64,000 nt of DNA, from positions 140,009 through 204,008 of the forward strand of contig NZ_JBJMAW010000005.1 of assembly GCF_046600735.1 (NCBI RefSeq). The letters run 5' to 3'. The notes below the pieces were generated by a model, which saw only the letters and a program-made list of their open reading frames with translations, did no database searches and was not told the origin of the DNA. Shown in pieces: positions 48,638 to 55,960 of the stretch (position 1 is its first letter; each line of letters opens with the position of its first letter). The translations under genes were made by a program, and so were the position numbers. Source of the stretch: Novilysobacter_A longmucuonensis. Lineage in GTDB: Bacteria > Pseudomonadota > Gammaproteobacteria > Xanthomonadales > Xanthomonadaceae.

Positions 48638-50028
48638 GCGCGCTGATCCGTGCAGCGGCCGAGCCCTTGCCCCCATTGCCGGGCTGCACGGCGGCGGAGG
48701 GCTGTGGCTCCGGGGAGACTACGTTCGGCCAGGCCTTCGACCGGTTCGGCGACGCCCGCGTGGTGCTGCTGGGCGAGGCCAGCCACGGCACTTCCGAGTT
48801 CTACCGCGCGCGTGATGCGATCACCCGACGGCTGATCGAGCAGCATGGCTTCAACATCGTCGCGGTCGAGGCCGACTGGCCCGACGCGGCATCGGTGCAC
48901 CGGCACGTCCGCCATCTGCCGCCTCGGCCAGACGCCGAGCCTCCGTTCCAGCGTTTTCCCACGTGGATGTGGCGGAATCGTGAGGTCGCGACCTTCGTAC
49001 GTTGGTTGCGCGGGCACAACGCCGGCCACGATCCGGGCGCCCAGGCTGGCTTCCACGGGCTCGATCTGTACAGCATGTACGGCTCGATCCGCGCGGTGAT
49101 CGCATACCTGGACCGGGTCGACCCCGACGCCGCCCGCCTCGCGCGCAAGCATTACGGCTGCCTCACGCCGTGGGCCGGTGAGCCGGCCGAATACGGGCGG
49201 GTGGCACTGAGTACGGGGCACGCGGCCTGCGAACAAGCCGTGCTCGAAATACTGGGCGAGCTGCTGCAACGCCAGCTCAGTGACCATCAGCGCGGCGGCG
49301 ATGACATCGGCCATGACGGGCTGCATGACGGCATGCCCCGCGACGGTCTGTTCGACGCCACCCAGAACGCGCGCCTGGTCAGCAACGCCGAGGCCTACTA
49401 CCGGGCGATGTACTACGGCGCGGCCGAATCATGGAACCTGCGCGACCGCCACATGTTCGACACCCTGATGCAGCTGCTCGGTAGCGACCCGAACCGCAAG
49501 GCGGTGGTCTGGGCACACAATTCGCACATCGGCGATGCCCGCCATACCGACATGGGGCGCCTGCGCGGCGAGCTGAATGTCGGACAGCTGTGCCGCGAAA
49601 AGTTCGGCGATCGCGCCGCGCTGGTCGGCTTCGGTACGCACGAGGGCACGGTGGCGGCGGCCAGCGACTGGGGCGCGCCGATGCAGGTGATGCCGATCAA
49701 TCCATCGTTGCCGGGCAGCGTTGAACGCGCCTTCCATGACGCCGGGCACCCCGCGTGCCTGGTCGACCTGCGCGAAGGCCGCCACCCCGAGCTACGCGAA
49801 GCCCTGCTGGAGCCGCGGCTGGAACGCTTCATCGGCGTGATCTACCTGCCCGATACCGAGCGCTGGAGCCACTACGCCCATGCCACCCTGGCGCAGCAGT
49901 TCGACGCCTATGTCTGGTTCGACCGCACCCGCGCAGTCGAGCCGCTGGACGACGGCGACGCTGCTGGCGAAGGCGAAGGCGAAGGCGAAGGCGAAAGCAT
50001 GCCCGACACGTGGCCGTTCGGCCTGTAG
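48628..50028 (+). CDS. erythromycin esterase-family protein
   Basis: A 466-residue protein of the erythromycin esterase (Ere/SuccinoglycanBP) family. Motifs: VVLLGEASHGTSEFYRARDA with the catalytic-type His, AVEADWPDA, VVWAHNSHIGDAR and LVGFGTHEGTV. Most members of this broad family are not proven macrolide esterases, so resistance should not be assumed. The start is GTG 48628 inside pcm, implying coupling. The C-terminus carries a GEGEGEGE microrepeat encoded by six-base GGCGAA units. Confidence 0.88.
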   Translation: MDVSALIRAAAEPLPPLPGCTAAEGCGSGETTFGQAFDRFGDARVVLLGEASHGTSEFYRARDAITRRLIEQHGFNIVAVEADWPDAASVHRHVRHLPPRPDAEPPFQRFPTWMWRNREVATFVRWLRGHNAGHDPGAQAGFHGLDLYSMYGSIRAVIAYLDRVDPDAARLARKHYGCLTPWAGEPAEYGRVALSTGHAACEQAVLEILGELLQRQLSDHQRGGDDIGHDGLHDGMPRDGLFDATQNARLVSNAEAYYRAMYYGAAESWNLRDRHMFDTLMQLLGSDPNRKAVVWAHNSHIGDARHTDMGRLRGELNVGQLCREKFGDRAALVGFGTHEGTVAAASDWGAPMQVMPINPSLPGSVERAFHDAGHPACLVDLREGRHPELREALLEPRLERFIGVIYLPDTERWSHYAHATLAQQFDAYVWFDRTRAVEPLDDGDAAGEGEGEGEGESMPDTWPFGL

Positions 50029-50049
50029 AGGTGACGCTGGGGCGCTGGT

Positions 50050-50072
50050 GTAGGAGCGGCTTCAGCCGCGAT
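50050..50072 (+). repeat. single REP arm (family A)
   Basis: One GTAGGAGCGGCTTCAGCCGC copy without a facing partner, just after the esterase-family gene. Confidence 0.8.
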
Positions 50073-50172
50073 CAAAGGTCGATTGCCGCCACGCCGGTGA
50101 GCCAGCCGCGCTCAAATATGTCGTCCTGAACGCAGGAAAGGATCCGCTCCCGCGCCGATCTGCGCCACGGCA

Positions 50173-51132
50173 TCAAGGCTCCGCAGCCGAGCCAGTCCTG
50201 GCCCTGGCTTCGAAGCCGAGATACAGCGCGATGGCAACCAGCAGCGGGCCCAGGTAGTACAGCGCGCGGTACGCCAGCAGCGCGGCCAGCACCTCGGCCT
50301 GGCCGATGCTCGCGCCGAGCAATCCCAGGAACGTCGCTTCCAGCACCCCCAGCCCGGCCGGCACATGGGTGGCCGCGGCGGCGACTGCGCCGAGCAGCAG
50401 CACGCCCAGCACGGTGGGGTAGGGAATGCCGGCCGGCAGCAGGGTATCCAGGATCGCCGCGATGACCAGCCAGTTGGCCGACGACAGCAACACCTGCAGC
50501 AAGGCGAGCCGGAACGACGGCAGCTGGACGGAATGCCCGCGCACGATCCAGGTACGCCGTGGCCACACCACGCAGCCGAGCAGGTAGGTGGCGACGGCGA
50601 TCAACATCGCGATGCCGACCACGCGCAAACCGGCTGCGCCCAGCTCCCATCCCGGTGGCAGCGCCACCACACCCAGCGCGAACAATGCCCCACCCAGCAG
50701 CGCGTATCCGGTCCAGTTGGCGACCACGCTGAAGCCGAAGATGCGCCCGATGGTGGCCGGGTCCAGTCCCGACCGCGAGTACAGCCGGTAGCGGAAGCCC
50801 GCCGCGCCGACCAGCGCGCCGAGGTTGAGGTTGAATGCATAGCTGATGAATGCGATCAGCACCACGCGCCGCCGCGAGAGGCCATGGCCGCTGTAGGCGC
50901 GGGCGGCGAGATCGTAACTGCCGTAGAGCAGGTAGCTGACGGCGACCCCGACGCCGGCCGCGGCCAGTTGCGCCGCACCATAGCCGGTCAGCGCGGCGGT
51001 CACCTCGTCCCAGTCGAGCGTGCGCGCATAACGCACCAGCAGCACCGCCACGACCAGCAGGAAGATCGCGGCCACGACCGCCCCCAGGTGCTTGCGCCAC
51101 GGGTGGTCGCCGACCACCTCAGCCCCTCGCAT
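50173..51132 (-). CDS. ybhN: YbhN/UPF0104-family membrane protein
   Basis: A 319-residue multi-pass inner-membrane protein (about eight hydrophobic segments) of the flippase-like UPF0104 family related to the membrane part of lysyl-phosphatidylglycerol synthases. The family patterns SYAFNLNLGALVGAAGFRYRLY and AAAATHVPAGLGVLEATFLG are clear (each quoted in part). It overlaps clsB by 14 bases. The ybhP-clsB-ybhN order is the same as in E. coli, suggesting a shared job in phospholipid metabolism or transport. Confidence 0.9.
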   Translation of the reverse strand: MRGAEVVGDHPWRKHLGAVVAAIFLLVVAVLLVRYARTLDWDEVTAALTGYGAAQLAAAGVGVAVSYLLYGSYDLAARAYSGHGLSRRRVVLIAFISYAFNLNLGALVGAAGFRYRLYSRSGLDPATIGRIFGFSVVANWTGYALLGGALFALGVVALPPGWELGAAGLRVVGIAMLIAVATYLLGCVVWPRRTWIVRGHSVQLPSFRLALLQVLLSSANWLVIAAILDTLLPAGIPYPTVLGVLLLGAVAAAATHVPAGLGVLEATFLGLLGASIGQAEVLAALLAYRALYYLGPLLVAIALYLGFEARARTGSAAEP

Positions 51133-52363
51133 CCGGGCCCGGCGCTGGCGCCGGGCCCGGTGAGGCGAGCTTCCTCGGCGTATGCGCCGGCAGCAGTCCG
51201 GCCCACGCCGGGAAGCGCCGCAGGAAGTGGTACACCACCGGCGTGACCAGCGTGTGCCACATTCGACGGCGCGGCACCTGCCCGGCGTCCACCTTGCGGC
51301 AGTGCGCGTGCATCAGCCGCGACAGGTGGTCGCGCAGCTGCCGGTTGAAGTTCGCATCACGGATGAAGACGTTGGCCTCCAGGTTCAGCGACAGGCTCAG
51401 CGGGTCCAGGTTGCTGGAGCCCACCGTCGCCCATTCGCCATCGATCAGCGCGACCTTTCCGTGGAACTGGCGCTCGTGGTACTCGCAGATATGGATGCCG
51501 CTGGCCATGAGCATGCGGTACAGCGAGCGGGCCGCGAACTGCGCGATCGCCATGTCCGCCTGCCCCTGCAGGACCAGGGTCACCCGCACCCCGCGCTGCG
51601 CCGCATCGCGCAACTCGCGCAGCAGGCCATAGCCGGGGCAGAAGTAGGCATTGGCGATGACGATCTGCTCGCGCGCCTGGCGGATCGCATGCCGGTACTG
51701 GTCCTCGATGGAGGTGCTGTGAGGCCCGTTGTCGCGCACCGCGAACAGCACCTCGGCCTCGCCGGCGCGCCGCTGGCCGGCATCGGCATGCGTACGCGGC
51801 CGCCAAGATTCACCGGTGCCGCGCGAGTCGATCGCAGACTGCACCAGGTCGCGGATGTCGCTGACCACCGGCCCCTCGAGCTCCACGCTGTAGTCCTGCT
51901 TGGAGGTCACCCCGAACTCCTCGAGATGATCGGCCGCATAGTTGATGCCGCCGACGAATGCGCGCGTGGCGTCGACCACCACGATCTTGCGGTGCATGCG
52001 GCGGAACATGTGCAGGCGCTTGCCGAGGAACCTGCGGTGCGGATCGAACACCCGGAAGCGCACCCCGGCGCGGGTCAGCGCCGACAGGTACGCCGCCGAA
52101 AGATCCGGCGAACCCCAGCTGTCGACCAGCACCTCGACCCGCACGCCGCGCCTGGCCGCGTCGATCAGGTGTTGCTGCAGGGTGCAGCCGACCTTGTCCT
52201 CGAACAGGATGAAGGTCTCCAGCAACACCTCCTCACTGGCCTGCGCCATGGCCTCGAACGCGGCGGCGAAGAATGCCTCGCCGTTTTCCAGAAGGCGCAC
52301 GCGGTTGCCGCTGCGCCATGGCGTGCCCCCATCGTCTCTGGTGGCCGGCGCGCCGCCGCTCAT
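51119..52363 (-). CDS. clsB: cardiolipin synthase B
   Basis: A 414-residue phospholipase-D superfamily enzyme that makes cardiolipin. There are two HKD motifs: MHRKIVVVDATRAFVGGIN and FHGKVALIDGEWATVGSSN. The start ATG 52363 overlaps the ybhP stop (ATGA); the long upstream frame is out of place and overlaps ybhP. No N-terminal membrane helices are seen, as in ClsB rather than ClsA. It is the middle gene of a coupled three-gene operon. Confidence 0.93.
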   Translation of the reverse strand: MSGGAPATRDDGGTPWRSGNRVRLLENGEAFFAAAFEAMAQASEEVLLETFILFEDKVGCTLQQHLIDAARRGVRVEVLVDSWGSPDLSAAYLSALTRAGVRFRVFDPHRRFLGKRLHMFRRMHRKIVVVDATRAFVGGINYAADHLEEFGVTSKQDYSVELEGPVVSDIRDLVQSAIDSRGTGESWRPRTHADAGQRRAGEAEVLFAVRDNGPHSTSIEDQYRHAIRQAREQIVIANAYFCPGYGLLRELRDAAQRGVRVTLVLQGQADMAIAQFAARSLYRMLMASGIHICEYHERQFHGKVALIDGEWATVGSSNLDPLSLSLNLEANVFIRDANFNRQLRDHLSRLMHAHCRKVDAGQVPRRRMWHTLVTPVVYHFLRRFPAWAGLLPAHTPRKLASPGPAPAPGPDARG

Positions 52364-53103
52364 GCGCAGAGTCCGGCCAGCAGCGGCGCGTGATCGGACA
52401 GGTGGGACCACGGCCGCGACGAGAGCACGTCGCAATGTCCGGCATGCAGGTGGCGCAGGTAGATCCGGTCCAGCGGCAGCAACGGCCAACTCGCGGGAAA
52501 CGTCGGGACCGGGCGCCCGTGCGCGCGTGCGAACACCTCGTGCAGGCCGCAGCGCAGCAGCCTTTGATGCGCCTTCAAGCGCCAGTCGTTGAAATCGCCG
52601 GCGACGATCAACGGAGCCGCCGGGGGTATCTCCTCCTGCACCATCCGGCACAACAGGTCCACCTGGCGGCGGCGGTGGGCGTCGCGCAGCCCCAGATGCA
52701 CGCAGATCGCGTGCAGCGGCGTGGACTGCCCGGGCGGATCGAGCACGCAGTGCAACAGTCCGCGGCCCTCGTGTCCGTGCACCGATACGTCGCGGTTCTC
52801 CTGCCGCACGATCGGGAACTTCGACATCAGCGCATTGCCGTGGTGGCCGTCGGGGTAGGCCGAATTCTGCCCGTAGGCGTACTGCGGCCAGATCGTATCG
52901 GCCAGGTATTCGTACTGCGGCCCTTGCGGCCAATTGGCGTGGCGCAGCGAATGCCGCGCGTGGGCGCCGAGCACCTCCTGCAGGAACACCACGTCGGCCG
53001 ACACGCTGCGGATCGCCTCGCGCAGTTCGGGCAGCACGAAGCGGCGCTTGAACAGCGAAAAGCCCATGTGGGCGTTCATGGTGAGCACGTTCAACGCAGG
53101 CAT
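52360..53103 (-). CDS. ybhP: endonuclease/exonuclease/phosphatase-family protein (YbhP)
   Basis: A 247-residue EEP-fold protein with MNAHMG (Asn), VFLQEV (Glu), VAGDFNDW (Asp/Asn) and LSDHAPL (Asp-His), so the metal-dependent phosphodiesterase site is complete. Its natural substrate is unknown. First gene of the operon with clsB and ybhN; no signal peptide. Confidence 0.9.
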   Translation of the reverse strand: MPALNVLTMNAHMGFSLFKRRFVLPELREAIRSVSADVVFLQEVLGAHARHSLRHANWPQGPQYEYLADTIWPQYAYGQNSAYPDGHHGNALMSKFPIVRQENRDVSVHGHEGRGLLHCVLDPPGQSTPLHAICVHLGLRDAHRRRQVDLLCRMVQEEIPPAAPLIVAGDFNDWRLKAHQRLLRCGLHEVFARAHGRPVPTFPASWPLLPLDRIYLRHLHAGHCDVLSSRPWSHLSDHAPLLAGLCA

Positions 53104-53305
53104 GGGAACGATCGGGCAGCCGGACCCGGCCGACCCGGCGACCTTGGCACAGCGTCGGGTCTAGGTCGGGTGACGGATGGCCGACGCGCGGGCGGTACAC
53201 CGGGCCGCGCTTGTCCGCGACCGGGCCGAAGAGCTCGCGACTCACGTCGTTGACCTGGGCAGCCGAGCAAGCTCGGCTCTACAGGCGGCACACACGCGTG
53301 ACTTT

Positions 53306-53545
53306 GTAGGAGCGCCCCATGGGCGCGACCGGGAGCCGGACAGACGCGGTCGCGCCCATGGGGCGCTCCTACAGGAGGCCGGGCTTCGGGTAGGAGCGAC
53401 GTGAGTCGCGAGCTTTGCGTCCCGGACTAATGGCGATCCGGGGCGATTCCTGCGGCGGTGGCAGGCGTCGCGACCTGACCCAAGAGCTCGCGACTTACGT
53501 CGCTCCTACAAAGGCTGCTGTGTAGGAGCGGCTTCAGCCGCGAAC
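53306..53545. repeat. tandem array of REP palindromes of families B, C and A
   Basis: A family B palindrome (53306-53372) is followed by a distinct palindrome on GTAGGAGCGACGTGAGTCGC (53390-53509, family C), then a single family A arm (53522-53545). They fill the gap between ybhP and the ferritin-like gene; 53104-53305 shows nothing else that I recognise. Confidence 0.85.
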
Positions 53546-53562
53546 GCGACCTGCCGCACCGC

Positions 53563-54327
53563 TCAATGCCGGGTCGGGGCCACCGAAGCGTCGTGGGCCA
53601 CCGCATCGCGATACCACGTGCGCACCGAGGTTGCGTGCCGCTCCTCTTCGGCCAATGCGCGGCGGAAGCGGCCTGCCAGATCCGACTGGCCCGCGTCCTC
53701 GGCCAGCGCGATCAGTCCGCCCCAGCCCTCGCCGTCGGCGACCTCGGCCACCAGCAGGACCTGCAGCGATTGCGCCAGGTCGGTGCGTGGATCGGTCATC
53801 GCCTGCATCAGGCCCATGTTCATCACGCCGGTCAGGTTGGCGCAGGGAGTCTGTGCGGTCGGATCGGCGCCGAGCTTCTCCAGCGCGTCGGCCAGGAGAT
53901 GGGCGTGGGCGAGCTCCTCGTCGCGGAACGTCTTCACCGTGTCCATCGGCGGCCAGCCGTCGCCATTGCTGCCGCCCTTGCGCGCGCCCTGCAGCATCTC
54001 CAGCTTGCCGACGAATGCGTCGTACAGGCGCACGCCGCCGCGCTCGAACGCCAGCCGCTCGCCGAGCTTGTCGATCAGCACGGAGGCATGGTGCCCGGTC
54101 AGCCCGGCGATGGCGGTGGACGCCGCGCCGCGGATGGTCGACGGCGGCGGCACCGCGCCCAGGCCGTCGGCTTCGGCAATGTAGTCGGCGCGGATGGTGT
54201 TGAGTGCCGTGGCATCACCGGGCGAGGTGGGCACGGTCATGTCGGTCACCTCGAGCAGCGCGTCCGCATCGATCGGCGACATCCTGATGCCGCTGCGGTT
54301 GGTGCCGACGCTGGTCTTGTTCTCCAT
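53563..54327 (-). CDS. ferritin-like diiron-type protein, 254 residues
   Basis: Helical protein with two ExxH pairs typical of ferritin-like diiron sites: RDEELAHAHLL and LAEEERHATSVRTW. Further helices carry Glu (KLGERLAFERGGVRLYDAF; VAEVADGEGWGG). No signal peptide. Start ATG 54327 follows AGGAGAACGAA. Function is unknown; related proteins are oxidases, storage or stress proteins. It lies 117 bases downstream of a second ferritin-like gene on the same strand, probably one operon. Confidence 0.8.
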   Translation of the reverse strand: MENKTSVGTNRSGIRMSPIDADALLEVTDMTVPTSPGDATALNTIRADYIAEADGLGAVPPPSTIRGAASTAIAGLTGHHASVLIDKLGERLAFERGGVRLYDAFVGKLEMLQGARKGGSNGDGWPPMDTVKTFRDEELAHAHLLADALEKLGADPTAQTPCANLTGVMNMGLMQAMTDPRTDLAQSLQVLLVAEVADGEGWGGLIALAEDAGQSDLAGRFRRALAEEERHATSVRTWYRDAVAHDASVAPTRH

Positions 54328-54444
54328 TTCGTTCTCCTGGTCTATGGGCCCGCGGCGCGAATGGCCGCGTCCGCCACAGGCGCCTGGATGGGGCGCCGCC
54401 TGCATCAAAATCGTGTGCTCCGGGAAGCATTGCGCCGTGCGGGA

Positions 54445-55617
54445 CTACTGCAATGACGACGGCCGCATGGCCTGCTCGGTGCCGGGTATCCAGCGGTAAC
54501 CCGCGGCCACGGTCTCGGTCGGCGAGCCTTCGGAGTTCATGTGATCGCGGTACGCGTTCGACGCGGCGCTTTCCTCGCCGTCCTGGCTGTACTCGGCGCC
54601 GATGGAGCGGTAGTCCACTTCGGCCAGGAGTGTTTCACGCACGAAATCGCGCTGGCTGGCGAAGGTGATCGGCTCGGGCAGCTTGTCCGGCAGGATCTCG
54701 GCCGGGTCGCGGCGTTCGTGTTTCTTGAACAGCTGCTTGACGTGATGCAGCTGGCCCAGCTCGTAGTCGAGCATGCGCTCCCACAGCGCCTTGACCCGCG
54801 GGTTGCCTTCCTGCTGCACGCAGCCGTAGTAGTTGTAGACCTCGCTGGCCTCATGCATCAGCCACTGCTCCATCCAGGTCTGGTTCGGATCGATGATCGA
54901 CTCGTACTGGGTGACGTGCTGTTCCTCGATCGAGGCGATCTCGGCGTACAGCTGGCGCGCCACCGGATCGGTGAACAGCGGGCCGATGTTCATGTAGTAA
55001 TTGTGGGTCTGCTGCTCGGCGGCCATGATCGTCAGCGCATGCAGTTTCGACAGCGGGTCGGCGGTCTTGGCATCGAACGGCGTGCGCAGGTCGTCCTCCG
55101 GCGCGCGGTGCTCGACCAGGGTCGGGCGGCCCGGCATGATGTCGCTGTAGCACTGGGTGATGTTGTTGGCATCCTTGCCTTCGAGCCGGTCGAGCATCGC
55201 CGAATAGCGGTACAGGTGGTCGAAGTCCTCCAGCAGCCCGTAGCGGTACGTCTGCGCCAGGTACGGGTCCGGCTCGCGCTGCGCGACCGCCGCGGTCACC
55301 TCGACCGCCACCTGCTCGTAAGCGATGGTGGTCTCCAGCGGCGAATGGTCCGCGCCGATCAGCCAGTTGACCATGGTCGCCTGGTGCTGCTCGATGCGGC
55401 GCACGCGTGCGAGGTCCAGGCGAAGATCTCCGTTCATGCGGGCGCATGCGTGCGAGAACCGCAGCGCCTCCATCTCCTGGCCGTTCATGAGAATGATGCG
55501 CACGCGCGTGAATGCGTCGTCGTCGAGCTTGCTGATGGGCTTTTGCACCAGCTCGCGCCAGGTGAAGCGCTGGCGGTCCAGCGGCGTGCCCTTGGCGTCG
55601 GTCAGAGACAGTGTCAT
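54445..55617 (-). CDS. ferritin-like protein, 390 residues
   Basis: Helical protein with candidate diiron ligands in MAAEQQTHNYYMNIGP, ASIEEQHVTQYES, MHEASEVYNYYG and DYELGQLHHVKQLFKKHE. The N-terminal about 170 residues contain a further helical region (DHSPLETTIAYEQVAVEVTA). Start ATG 55617 follows AGGAGCCACGAC. Length is well above a simple ferritin, so it may be a two-domain member. Divergent from the epimerase-SPW-VKOR fusion gene across 343 bases. Confidence 0.78.
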   Translation of the reverse strand: MTLSLTDAKGTPLDRQRFTWRELVQKPISKLDDDAFTRVRIILMNGQEMEALRFSHACARMNGDLRLDLARVRRIEQHQATMVNWLIGADHSPLETTIAYEQVAVEVTAAVAQREPDPYLAQTYRYGLLEDFDHLYRYSAMLDRLEGKDANNITQCYSDIMPGRPTLVEHRAPEDDLRTPFDAKTADPLSKLHALTIMAAEQQTHNYYMNIGPLFTDPVARQLYAEIASIEEQHVTQYESIIDPNQTWMEQWLMHEASEVYNYYGCVQQEGNPRVKALWERMLDYELGQLHHVKQLFKKHERRDPAEILPDKLPEPITFASQRDFVRETLLAEVDYRSIGAEYSQDGEESAASNAYRDHMNSEGSPTETVAAGYRWIPGTEQAMRPSSLQ

Positions 55618-55960
55618 GTCGTGGCTCCTGCGGGGGAAAACAGCGGGCACGCATCGTGCAGCGCGGTGGTGCGGACGGTCCCTGTCAGGGTCGCAAGAGA
55701 CATGCCACGGCAACGCATGTCGGGTTCGCCGCGCTTCCGCCGAGCGCCGGAAAAGGTTGCCTCGATGCGCAGCAGTTGCACCATCGCGCGGGCCTCGGCT
55801 CGCAACGCGCATCCGTGCAGGCCCGGCCCCCGCCACGTGCATCGATCACCGGGCGGCCCCGCTGTTGACGCGACGTGGACCCGCACTCCGCGAGGATGCG
55901 TTGACGCGATGCCGTGGCGCTCCACCGCCACACCGCCGCCGCCCGCAAGGATGTCGCTCC
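55618..55960. promoter_or_regulatory. divergent intergenic region (343 bases)
   Basis: No gene or repeat is recognised. It must hold the promoters of the minus-strand ferritin-like operon and the plus-strand fusion gene. No convincing operator was found by eye. Confidence 0.4.

Noticed and set aside
48628..50028. Calling the Ere-family gene a macrolide-resistance determinant
   Set aside because: Most family members are not shown to hydrolyse macrolides, and the context (coupled to pcm) is not a resistance locus.
54445..55842. Longer start for the 390-residue ferritin-like protein at 55842
   Set aside because: The extra 75 codons are Arg/His-rich without family similarity, and a strong AGGAG site precedes the ATG at 55617.
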